Shown here: positions 1 through 5,669 of the stretch, piece after piece
How the letters are laid out: each line of letters starts with the position of its first letter
How positions within the stretch are numbered: position 1 is the stretch's first letter
Program-made: the position numbers and the translations under genes
Notes under the pieces: model-generated
What the model saw: only the letters and a program-made list of their open reading frames with translations
The model's database searches: none
Told to the model about the DNA's origin: nothing
From: Oscillospiraceae bacterium
Lineage (GTDB): Bacteria > Bacillota > Clostridia > Oscillospirales > UBA929
Assembly: GCA_031271525.1 (NCBI GenBank)
Contig: JAISVO010000086.1
Coordinates: 1-5,773 of the forward strand
DNA: 5,773 nt
Direction of reading: 5' to 3'

Positions 1-1
1 C

Positions 2-589
2 GGTCACCTTGCGGTCGCGGTCGCGTTTGGCCTCGCGATCATCGCGGCGGCGTATGTCATCGGGAACATCTCGGGCTGCCATATCAATCCGGCGGTTTCT
101 CTGGCGGTTTTCCTCAATAAGAAGATGAGCGCTCTCGACTTCGCCTGCTATGTTGTCGCGCAGGTTGCCGGCGCTATCCTCGGCTCCGCCCTGCTCAACT
201 ACCTATCGATCGCGTATGGCGACGACCTCACCGGCGGTCTTGGCTCGAACGGGTACGAGTACAGCGGGATCGGCGTCGCGGGCGGCCTCACGGCGGAGAT
301 CGTCCTGACCTTCATCTTTGTCTTTACGATCTTGGGCGTCACCTCGGACGCCGGCAAAAAGAACATCGCGGGGATCGTTATCGGTTTCACCCTCACCTTT
401 GTCCATATCATCGGGATTCCCCTCACCGGCACCTCGGTCAACCCGGCACGCAGCATTGGCCCCGCTCTCTTCGCCGGCGCGGATGCTCTCGCGCAGCTTT
501 GGGTTTTCATCGTGGGTCCGTTGGTCGGCGCTGTCCTCGCCTACTTGGCGTTTAGCGCGCTGCAAGATGTTACCCGCCGCGCGGAGTGA
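2..589 (+). CDS. aqpZ: Aquaporin Z-type water channel, 5' truncated by window edge
   Basis: Inner-membrane channel of the MIP family that passes water down osmotic gradients. The frame is open from base 2, giving 195 residues; by comparison with E. coli AqpZ (231 aa) about 34 N-terminal residues lie outside the window. Both pore half-helices are intact: HINPAVSLAV (NPA at residues 29-31) and SVNPARS (NPA at 147-149). All four residues matching the AqpZ selectivity filter can be placed: Phe9 (AFGL, as Phe43), His135 (as His174), Thr144 (as Thr183) and Arg150 (as Arg189). A narrow Phe/His/Thr/Arg filter indicates water rather than glycerol transport. Hydrophobic segments fall near residues 3-20, 45-65, 92-112, 121-138 and 163-185. 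The gene converges on the MFS gene ending at 654. The internal ATG at 125 is not the start, because the first NPA box lies upstream of it. Family assignment is secure; water selectivity is inferred from the residues. Confidence 0.95.
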   Translation, partial: GHLAVAVAFGLAIIAAAYVIGNISGCHINPAVSLAVFLNKKMSALDFACYVVAQVAGAILGSALLNYLSIAYGDDLTGGLGSNGYEYSGIGVAGGLTAEIVLTFIFVFTILGVTSDAGKKNIAGIVIGFTLTFVHIIGIPLTGTSVNPARSIGPALFAGADALAQLWVFIVGPLVGAVLAYLAFSALQDVTRRAE

Positions 590-611
590 GGGTCAAGAGC
601 GCGAAGCTGCC

Positions 612-640
612 GCGAAACGTCCCCGACAGGGGGCTTTCGC
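612..640. terminator. GC-rich hairpin between convergent genes, possible bidirectional terminator
   Basis: Inverted repeat GCGAAA (612-617) / TTTCGC (635-640) enclosing CCCC (621-624) / GGGG (629-632) with a GACA loop. A small internal loop separates the two stems. It lies in the 64-bp gap between the aquaporin stop and the oppositely oriented MFS stop, where a shared terminator is expected. Neither side carries a T-run, so it is not a textbook intrinsic terminator; it may instead protect 3' ends or act with Rho. Confidence 0.45.
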
Positions 641-653
641 CGTGTCAGCCAGA

Positions 654-1814
654 TTATTCAGACCTTTGCTTTCCGGTTTTCTGATACAGCCTCACCACCA
701 TCAGTACCATCATCGCAAGCAGCGCGGCGAGGAAGACGGGAAGCAGCCCATAGGTGACCTTCGCGCCAAGCAGGCCGAACAGCGGCGGCATACAGGTGGC
801 GCCGGCGTAGGCGAACGCCATTTGGAACCCGATCATCGCTTGGGAGTGCTCCCTGCCAAAGTTTGCCGGGGTATCGTGAACCAAGCTGGGGTAGATCGGC
901 GCGAGCCCCAGTCCGGTGAGGAATAGACCCGCCGGCGTAAAGAACCCCGGCAGAAGGGTTACGGCGATTCCGGCGAGAACCAGCGCCTGACCCAGATGGA
1001 TCAGCTGCCGCCCCCCGACCTTCAGCGCGGCAAAGCCGCTCAGCAACCGCCCAAACGTGATCCCCGCGTAGTAGAGGGAGATCCAGCCGGCGGCGACCGT
1101 CGCCTCGACCCCGCGCACCGTCACCAGATAGGTGCTCCCCCACAGCCCGACGGTCGCCTCCAGCGAGCAGTAGAAGACGAACGAAAGCAGCACCTGCTTC
1201 GCCCCCGGCAGCTTGAAAAGAACCCGGATGGGCACCCCCTTTTTGCTGTTTTCGGTCCGCTCCGCTTCGGGAGCCTTCCGCCAAAGGGGGAGCGACAGCG
1301 TCAGTACCCCGGCCAGCGCGAACAGCGCGGCGCCGACCATTCGGTATCCGGCGTTCCATGAGCCGAACCATGCGAGACCGGCGGCGATGGCGGCGGGTCC
1401 CAACGACGCGCCGACCCCCCAGAAGCAGTGCAGCCAGCTCATATGGCTCGCCTTGTAGTGCAGGGCGACGAAATTGTTCAGGACAGCGTCCACAGAGCCG
1501 GCGCCGAGCCCCAGCGGCACCGCGAGGACACAGAGGAGCCAGTAGTCCCCCGAAAACGAAGACCCCAGCAGCGCGGCGGCGGTCAGGGCGACACTGACGG
1601 CAGTGACTTTCCCCGCGCCAAAGCGACGCACCGTGCGGTCGCTGAACAGGCTGGAGACGACCGTACCCGCCGAGAGGATGATCGAGATCAGCCCGGCGCG
1701 CTCAATCGGTACGCCCAGCCCCCCGTACATCGCGGGCCACGCGCTTCCGAGCAGTGAGTCCGGTAACCCCAAGCCGATGAACGCCAAGTAGATGAGCACC
1801 AACAACAATATCAT
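654..1814 (-). CDS. MFS transporter B (12-TM, substrate unknown), last gene of operon
   Basis: Major facilitator superfamily permease of 386 aa, a usual length for 12 membrane helices. The sequence is hydrophobic throughout. The N-terminal helix contains GLGLPDSLLG (residues 14-23). A degenerate motif A lies in the loop after the second helix (SDRTVRRFG, 58-66), and a related GITFGRLLSG (251-260) sits in the C-terminal half. A charged central loop (about 178-203) separates the two six-helix bundles. The start is the ATG at 1814, whose bases overlap the TGA of the upstream MFS gene (ATGA). GGAG at 1824-1827 lies 9 bases upstream. The open frame continues another 81 codons upstream, but that stretch is Arg-rich and antiparallel to no known domain, so it is the shadow of the preceding gene. 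Overlap implies translational coupling. The general look is of an unassigned clostridial MFS permease; sugar or drug transport cannot be told apart here. Confidence 0.9.
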   Translation of the reverse strand: MILLLVLIYLAFIGLGLPDSLLGSAWPAMYGGLGVPIERAGLISIILSAGTVVSSLFSDRTVRRFGAGKVTAVSVALTAAALLGSSFSGDYWLLCVLAVPLGLGAGSVDAVLNNFVALHYKASHMSWLHCFWGVGASLGPAAIAAGLAWFGSWNAGYRMVGAALFALAGVLTLSLPLWRKAPEAERTENSKKGVPIRVLFKLPGAKQVLLSFVFYCSLEATVGLWGSTYLVTVRGVEATVAAGWISLYYAGITFGRLLSGFAALKVGGRQLIHLGQALVLAGIAVTLLPGFFTPAGLFLTGLGLAPIYPSLVHDTPANFGREHSQAMIGFQMAFAYAGATCMPPLFGLLGAKVTYGLLPVFLAALLAMMVLMVVRLYQKTGKQRSE

Positions 1815-2977
1815 CCGCGTTTTCTCCGTAATGAAAATAAGCAGACCAGCAGCACCGCCGGAAAGATTACGGCGGCGGCTAAGCCGGCTTTCAGCCCTCC
1901 GGCTTCGCTGACAGCGCCGACCGTGCCGGGGCCAAGCGAACAGCCCAAATCCCCGGCAAGCGCCAGCAGCGCGAACATCGCTGTGCCTCCGCCCGGGATA
2001 GCGGCGGTACTCAGGCTGTATGTCCCGGGCCAGAGGATCCCGGCGGCAAGGCCGCACAGGGCGGTGCCGGCGAGCGAAAGCGCCGGGTCAGGCGCAAGCG
2101 ACGCCAGCAGGTATCCGCAAACGCTCAAGGCGGCGCTGAGAACCATGAAGACCCGCAGTTTGATCTTTTCGCTGTAAAGCGAATAGGAAAGACGCGCAAG
2201 ACCCATCAGGGCGGCAAATACACAGGGCCCAGCGAGGTCGCCCACCGTCTTGCTGACCTTCAGCCCGGCTTCGGCAAAGACTGAAGCCCACTGGCTCATG
2301 GCCTGTTCGCTCGCCCCGGCGCACACCATCAGCACGACGAAGAGCCAAAACGTTTTGGCGCTCAGCAGCTTCCGGATCGGCAGGCTCGGCTGCGCCTCCT
2401 CCAGCGTTGTGATCGGCACCCGGCTGAAGTAGACAGAGTTCGCGAGGGGGAGGAGAGCCCAAATGACCGCTAGGATCCGCCAATTCGCGATGCCGAACAG
2501 GGTGAAGAAGAGCGTCGTGCAGAGGACGACGAAGAGATGCCCCCAGCAGTAGAACGAGTGGAGCAGGCTCATCGCGGCTGACTTTTTGCGGCCTTCGTCA
2601 GCGGGAATGGCTTCCACAATGGGGCTGACGATGACTTCGATCACCCCGCCCCCGACGGCGTAGACGATAACAGCCAGCAGAAGCCCGAAGGTCGGGTCAT
2701 GCAGCGCCGCCGGGAAGGCGGCAAGTCCCGCGAGCCCCAAAGCGGCGCAGACATGCCCAAAGACGGCAAGCTTGCGGTAGCCGATCTTGCTTGCCGCTCC
2801 GGCTAAGAAAAAATCTACCAAAAGCTGAACCGCGAAGTTGACCGAGATCAATAGGGTGATCCGGCTCAGCGGGATGCCGAATTCGGAGCGAAAGGTGAGG
2901 AAGAGGAGCGGAGCGAAGTTGTTGACAATCGCTTGGGTGACATAGCCGAAACAGCTCGCGTTCAGGGTGCGGTTCAT
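1811..2977 (-). CDS. MFS transporter A (12-TM, substrate unknown), middle gene of operon
   Basis: A second major facilitator permease, 388 aa, inner membrane. Helix 1 reads YVTQAIVNNFAPLLFLTF (residues 12-29). The first motif-A region is reduced to SKIGYRKL (63-70). The polar loop after helix 4 is PADEGRKKS (125-133). The central loop spans about 186-206, and a conserved-looking AGDLGCSLGP (341-350) lies in helix 11. The C-terminus is basic (LRRKRG). It is not an obvious recent duplicate of the next gene: the two share fold and length but little alignable sequence by eye. The start is the ATG at 2977, overlapping the stop of the reductase gene (ATGA). A GGAGG at 2991-2995 is 13 bases upstream, rather far, so initiation probably leans on coupling to the preceding gene. 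The frame is open back to 3361, but that extension is antisense-like, Arg/Gly-rich sequence inside the reductase gene. Substrate is unknown. Confidence 0.9.
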   Translation of the reverse strand: MNRTLNASCFGYVTQAIVNNFAPLLFLTFRSEFGIPLSRITLLISVNFAVQLLVDFFLAGAASKIGYRKLAVFGHVCAALGLAGLAAFPAALHDPTFGLLLAVIVYAVGGGVIEVIVSPIVEAIPADEGRKKSAAMSLLHSFYCWGHLFVVLCTTLFFTLFGIANWRILAVIWALLPLANSVYFSRVPITTLEEAQPSLPIRKLLSAKTFWLFVVLMVCAGASEQAMSQWASVFAEAGLKVSKTVGDLAGPCVFAALMGLARLSYSLYSEKIKLRVFMVLSAALSVCGYLLASLAPDPALSLAGTALCGLAAGILWPGTYSLSTAAIPGGGTAMFALLALAGDLGCSLGPGTVGAVSEAGGLKAGLAAAVIFPAVLLVCLFSLRRKRG

Positions 2978-4095
2978 GTCAGGGCCTGCGCCTCCGCTAT
3001 ATTCTTGATGACCGGAACGCCGAAGGGACAGCGTTCCTCGCAGTTCCCGCAGGCGATGCACGGTTCGCCCAGCACCCCTTGGAGGTGAGCCTTCACCGTC
3101 CCGTTGTCCGGGTTCAGCCGGGCGATGTCGAGGTACTTGTGCGCCGCCGCGATGTCGATACCCGAAGGGCAGGGTTGGCAGTGGCCGCAGTAGACACAGC
3201 TCCCTCGAAAATTGTTCCGCATCGTCGCCAGCGTTTCGGCGTAGTCCCGCTCGGAATCGGTTGACCCGAAGTAGCGCATCACGCCCTCGACCTCCTCCCG
3301 TGTCTGGCATCCGGGAAGGACGCACTGCACGGCGGGCCGGGAAAGCGCGTAATGGAGACACTGCGCGCTCGTCAGCGGCTTGCCAAAGGGTGTATGTTCT
3401 TTCGACAAGAGCTTGCCCGCGCCGAACACCTTCATCACGGTGATCCCGATCTCCTTTTCGGCGCAGAGGGTATACAGCTCGGCGCGCTTGGGGTCGATCC
3501 CCCGGAACAGGCCGACGCCGAAGTCAGTTTCGAAGTGGTCAAAGATGTTCTCCGCCGCCGGGAGCATGTCGAACGCTGGGTTGACGCTGAACATCAGCAT
3601 CTCGGGCAGTCCGGTCTGGATTGCCTTGACCGCCGTTACCGGGTTATGCGAGCTGAAGCCGATGTGACGTATATCACCCTGTTTCTTCAATCTCTGGACA
3701 TAGTCGGCGAAGCCGGTCTCGAAGACGTTTTTGTAGTCGTTCTCCGAGTCAATGAAGAACATCATGCCGAAGTCGATGTAACCGCCGAAGATTCGGAGCG
3801 CCTCTTCAAAATACTTCTGAACGGTGGGCAGATCCCGGCTGATGTCGTACTGCTGCTTGACATCGGTCGAACCGATATGCCCTTGGATCATCACGTCCTT
3901 GCGGCGTTCGCCCAAGGCTTTCGCGATGTTTTCCCGAACCTCGCAACCCGGCATGAAGACATCGAACAAGTTGACGCCGTACTCCAGCGCCGCGCCGACC
4001 GTCTCGATAGCACGTTCGGCCGGTTTCCTGTCCAGATGCTCACAGCCCAGCCCGATGCAGCCGACCTTCTCGCCCGCGATTTCCCGATACTGCAT
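2974..4095 (-). CDS. Aldo/keto reductase-like protein with C-terminal 2[4Fe-4S] ferredoxin domain
   Basis: Cytoplasmic protein of 373 aa. Residues 1 to about 285 have the aldo/keto reductase TIM-barrel pattern: IGLGCEHL (14-21), GVNLFDVF (40-47), YIDFGMMFF (106-114), IRHIGFSSHNP (142-152) and ITVMKVFGAGKL (218-229). The tail carries two four-Cys motifs, Cys300/303/306/309 followed by Pro and Cys346/349/352/356 followed by Pro, as in the Fe-S aldo/keto reductases of anaerobes (COG1453-like). The classical Asp-Tyr-Lys-His tetrad is not seen: Asp45 is kept, but the expected Tyr, Lys and His positions appear to be Gly50, His73 and Phe113/114. The reaction is therefore uncertain, and ordinary NADPH carbonyl reduction should not be assumed. 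The start at 4095 has GAGGTG at 4103-4108, 7 bases away. It is the first gene of the operon, and its stop overlaps the first MFS start, suggesting a shared pathway with the transporters. Confidence 0.9.
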   Translation of the reverse strand: MQYREIAGEKVGCIGLGCEHLDRKPAERAIETVGAALEYGVNLFDVFMPGCEVRENIAKALGERRKDVMIQGHIGSTDVKQQYDISRDLPTVQKYFEEALRIFGGYIDFGMMFFIDSENDYKNVFETGFADYVQRLKKQGDIRHIGFSSHNPVTAVKAIQTGLPEMLMFSVNPAFDMLPAAENIFDHFETDFGVGLFRGIDPKRAELYTLCAEKEIGITVMKVFGAGKLLSKEHTPFGKPLTSAQCLHYALSRPAVQCVLPGCQTREEVEGVMRYFGSTDSERDYAETLATMRNNFRGSCVYCGHCQPCPSGIDIAAAHKYLDIARLNPDNGTVKAHLQGVLGEPCIACGNCEERCPFGVPVIKNIAEAQALT

Positions 4096-4125
4096 GATTG
4101 CTCACCTCATGTTTATATTTGTTAC

Positions 4126-4152
4126 CCCTCCGGCGCCGTTGGGGCTGGAGGG
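4126..4152. repeat. Small inverted repeat upstream of the reductase gene
   Basis: CCCTCC (4126-4131) and GGAGGG (4147-4152) can form a 6-bp GC stem around a 15-base loop that contains the self-complementary GGCGCC. It lies 31 bases before the reductase ATG. It may be part of a leader structure or a second stop signal for the upstream gene. No T-run follows on either strand. Confidence 0.3.
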
Positions 4153-4155
4153 CAG

Positions 4156-4179
4156 CCGCATACAACCGGGCAGACCGCT
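4156..4179 (+). repeat. Dispersed repeat, left copy (inverted relative to 5560-5584)
   Basis: This copy begins CCGCATACAACCGG (4156-4169), identical over 14 bases to the reverse complement of 5571-5584. After one substitution it continues with CAGACC and CGCT, matching the right copy apart from one inserted base. Its left half overlaps the outer arm of the hairpin at 4162-4223. The two copies face each other across 1.4 kb, like terminal inverted repeats. Confidence 0.7.
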
Positions 4180-4223
4180 TAGGTGTGGTGCGGGACACCA
4201 CACGGGGCGTCTCCTACGGTTGT
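4162..4223. repeat. 62-nt nested hairpin just after the nuclease stop codon
   Basis: Three nested complementary pairs share one axis: ACAACCG (4162-4168) with CGGTTGT (4217-4223), AGAC (4172-4175) with GTCT (4209-4212), and GTGTGGTG (4183-4190) with CACCACAC (4196-4203) around a five-base CGGGA loop. The inner stem is perfect over 8 bp. The structure ends 2 bases beyond the TGA of the minus-strand nuclease gene. It could terminate or stabilise that transcript, although no U-tract follows. The arms contain the repeat also found at 5560-5584, so it may equally be a mobile palindromic (REP- or MITE-like) element. Confidence 0.6.
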
Positions 4224-4225
4224 TC

Positions 4226-4987
4226 TCACTGCTCCTGTGACTTTGCCGCTTTGTCCCAATCAACGGTCAGCTTGTTCACGTAAAAGTCGTGCAGCTGCAC
4301 TTGGGAGGTGACGATGACGCCTTCCTCAATCATATCGTTTAATACGGTACGCACCTCGTAGTCGGTGAGGGAGGGATTCCGCCGGACGATGGCATTCGCG
4401 GTGCCTTTGAAGGTGGGTGTTTCGATGCCGTTGTCCTTCGCCCACTTGAGGTTATTCAGGATTTCCTGCCAGATCTCCTCGCGGGACTTCGGCGTAGGCA
4501 CAATTTCGGTATACCAGTTGGCGGTGTCGGCGAGCATGTTGCTGAGACATCCCCGGAGGGAATAAATGCCGACCGTCTTGTCGTTAAAATTGCGGAGGAA
4601 AGCGCAGACGCTCTGGAAATGCGAGTCCCCTGTGAAGAGGACGAACTGCTTCAGGTCTTTTTGGCGGAACAGACGCTGATAAATATGGTCCAGCATGATA
4701 AAATCGGTATAATCTTTTTCTTTTTTGCCTTTTGAACAATCAATGATTGAATTGGAGACGGTGCGGATTTTGTGAACATGGTGTTTGATCGGCTCTTCGG
4801 ATAAATCGGCGAAAAAAAGTACGTCTTCAACCCGTCCTTTGTCGCGCAAATCGGAAAACCATTCATAAATATCCGGTTCCTCGGCGAATTGATCTCTGCA
4901 CCCATACATCCACGCCTCATAATCCACAAACGCGATGGTGGGGGCGTCATTAAATACTGTGTTTTTCGCGTTCAATACGAAATCCAT
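4226..4987 (-). CDS. NYN/PIN-like putative ribonuclease with C-terminal helical domain
   Basis: Soluble protein of 253 aa. The N-terminal half (about residues 15-150) fits the NYN (LabA/limkain-type) branch of PIN-fold nucleases, which usually cut RNA with metal ions held by acidic residues. Visible signatures are FVDYEAW (Asp22), FFADLSEEP (58-66), KDYTDFIMLD (Asp92, Asp95, Asp100) and FTGDSHF (Asp121), each after a hydrophobic strand, then KTVGIYS (137-143). Residues about 168-240 form a predicted helical tail, possibly a winged helix (EIWQEILNNL, LTDYEVRTVLNDMIEEGVI). The ATG at 4987 is preferred because GGAGG (4993-4997) precedes it by 5 bases; the upstream in-frame TTG at 4999 lies at the edge of this site and cannot be the start. 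Base composition is lower in GC than the operon to its left, and the gene abuts a broken transposase, suggesting acquired DNA. RNA cleavage is inferred from the fold; the target is unknown. Confidence 0.8.
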   Translation of the reverse strand: MDFVLNAKNTVFNDAPTIAFVDYEAWMYGCRDQFAEEPDIYEWFSDLRDKGRVEDVLFFADLSEEPIKHHVHKIRTVSNSIIDCSKGKKEKDYTDFIMLDHIYQRLFRQKDLKQFVLFTGDSHFQSVCAFLRNFNDKTVGIYSLRGCLSNMLADTANWYTEIVPTPKSREEIWQEILNNLKWAKDNGIETPTFKGTANAIVRRNPSLTDYEVRTVLNDMIEEGVIVTSQVQLHDFYVNKLTVDWDKAAKSQEQ

Positions 4988-4992
4988 TAAGT

Positions 4993-4997
4993 CCTCC
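4993..4997 (-). promoter_or_regulatory. Ribosome binding site fixing the nuclease start
   Basis: GGAGG on the minus strand, 5 bases before the ATG at 4987. It rules out the in-frame TTG at 4999, which overlaps this site. Confidence 0.75.
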
Positions 4998-5010
4998 AAA
5001 ATATACTAGA

Positions 5011-5558
5011 CTACCTTCGAAAATAAGCTACCAAGTCAAAATTACAAATGCCAGCGAGAAGATTCATGCGTAGACCATAGCGTTTTCTATGATTGCGATA
5101 TCGTTCCGTAAGAATCGAAGCGTTAAGGAAGCCAATAGCGTGCTCGTTCGTGACGCGGTGGCTGGAAATACGGCGGTTGTAAAGCTTCTCTTCCTTGCTG
5201 AGTTTGTGATATTTGTTGGATTTTATGGGATGCTCGGAGTTGACATGAAGCTTTTTGATTCCGAAGTAATCCTTATCGACTTCTTCTCGAATCCTCGGCG
5301 TCAATCGGACGCCCGACACCTTGAACAGTGCGAAATCATGGGGTTTTCCGTTGGCGAAAGCAGTACAGATACTCTGGCGTGTGGCTTTATCTACGACGAT
5401 TTGCATCTTTGAATGCGTATCTCTTCTTCTTTCCTGAATACCACTTCCGCTGCCCCTTTTGGGGCGCTCGACCGGACTTTTCGTCGTGTCAGTCTGTGCC
5501 GTTTCATTTTCCTTTTTTTGCTCAAAAGAGCCTTTTTGCCGGGCAGCGAGAAGGTCCC
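5011..5558 (-). pseudogene. IS5-type (DDE_4) transposase remnant, N-terminally truncated and frameshifted
   Basis: Insertion-sequence transposase remains. The intact C-terminal part (5406 down to 5011, 131 codons) shows MQIVVDKATRQSICTAF, GKPHDFALFK, EEVDKDYFGI, the acidic NEHAIG and the closing RYRNHRKRYGLRMNLLAGI, typical of IS5-family DDE_4 enzymes. Homology continues upstream in changing frames: FSLPGKKALL (5552-5523), then TDTTKSPVERPK (ending at 5458), then GQRKWYSGKKKR in the third frame (about 5454-5419), then back to the first frame at 5406. The DDE residues appear to be the Asp at 5488-5490, Asp44 and Glu88 of the C-terminal part. The frame changes map to A-runs on the minus strand at 5513-5519 and 5457-5460, and to an extra base near 5407. 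About 80-100 N-terminal residues with the HTH are missing. It is probably inactive; programmed frameshifting or assembly errors are alternatives. Confidence 0.8.
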
Positions 5559-5559
5559 C

Positions 5560-5584
5560 AGCGGGTCTGTCCGGTTGTATGCGG
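5560..5584 (-). repeat. Dispersed repeat, right copy (inverted relative to 4156-4179)
   Basis: On the plus strand this reads GGTCTG, one base, then CCGGTTGTATGCGG (5571-5584), matching the reverse complement of 4156-4179 with one substitution and one 1-base indel. It sits exactly where recognisable transposase homology stops (about 5558), so it may mark the junction that removed the transposase N-terminus. A local stem CCGGGCAG (5539-5546) / CTGTCCGG (5567-5574), with one G-U pair, also involves this copy. Confidence 0.7.
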
Positions 5585-5669
5585 TTGTCAAGGTACGGCG
5601 ACCGGCTACAGTATATCGCTTTGGGGGTAGTTTGTCAATGCCATGAATATTTTAGGGAGTGGCTAAACT

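Noticed and set aside
318..926. 202-codon plus-strand open frame across the aquaporin end and the MFS 3' end
   Set aside because: It overlaps the aquaporin in another frame, then runs antisense to the MFS gene; composition is Ser/Arg/Pro-rich without domain signals.
658..1371. 237-codon minus-strand frame inside MFS transporter B
   Set aside because: Out-of-frame shadow, rich in Arg/Gly/Ala, with no membrane segments, whereas the overlapping frame encodes 12 hydrophobic helices.
4112..4117. TATAAA (minus strand) as a -10 box for the reductase operon
   Set aside because: Only 16 bases separate it from the ATG, leaving almost no leader before the ribosome site, and no -35 match lies at the right spacing.
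3352..4182. 276-codon plus-strand open frame opposite the reductase gene
   Set aside because: Antisense shadow of a GC-rich gene; the minus-strand frame has clear AKR and Fe-S motifs, while this frame shows no recognisable domain.
5000..5005. TATATT (minus strand) as a -10 box for the nuclease gene
   Set aside because: It touches the GGAGG site, so a start point would fall inside the ribosome binding site; no -35 box is found at 16-18 bases.
5089..5412. 107-codon plus-strand frame opposite the transposase remnant
   Set aside because: The minus strand here carries unmistakable DDE_4 transposase motifs; the plus frame has no ribosome site or family resemblance.
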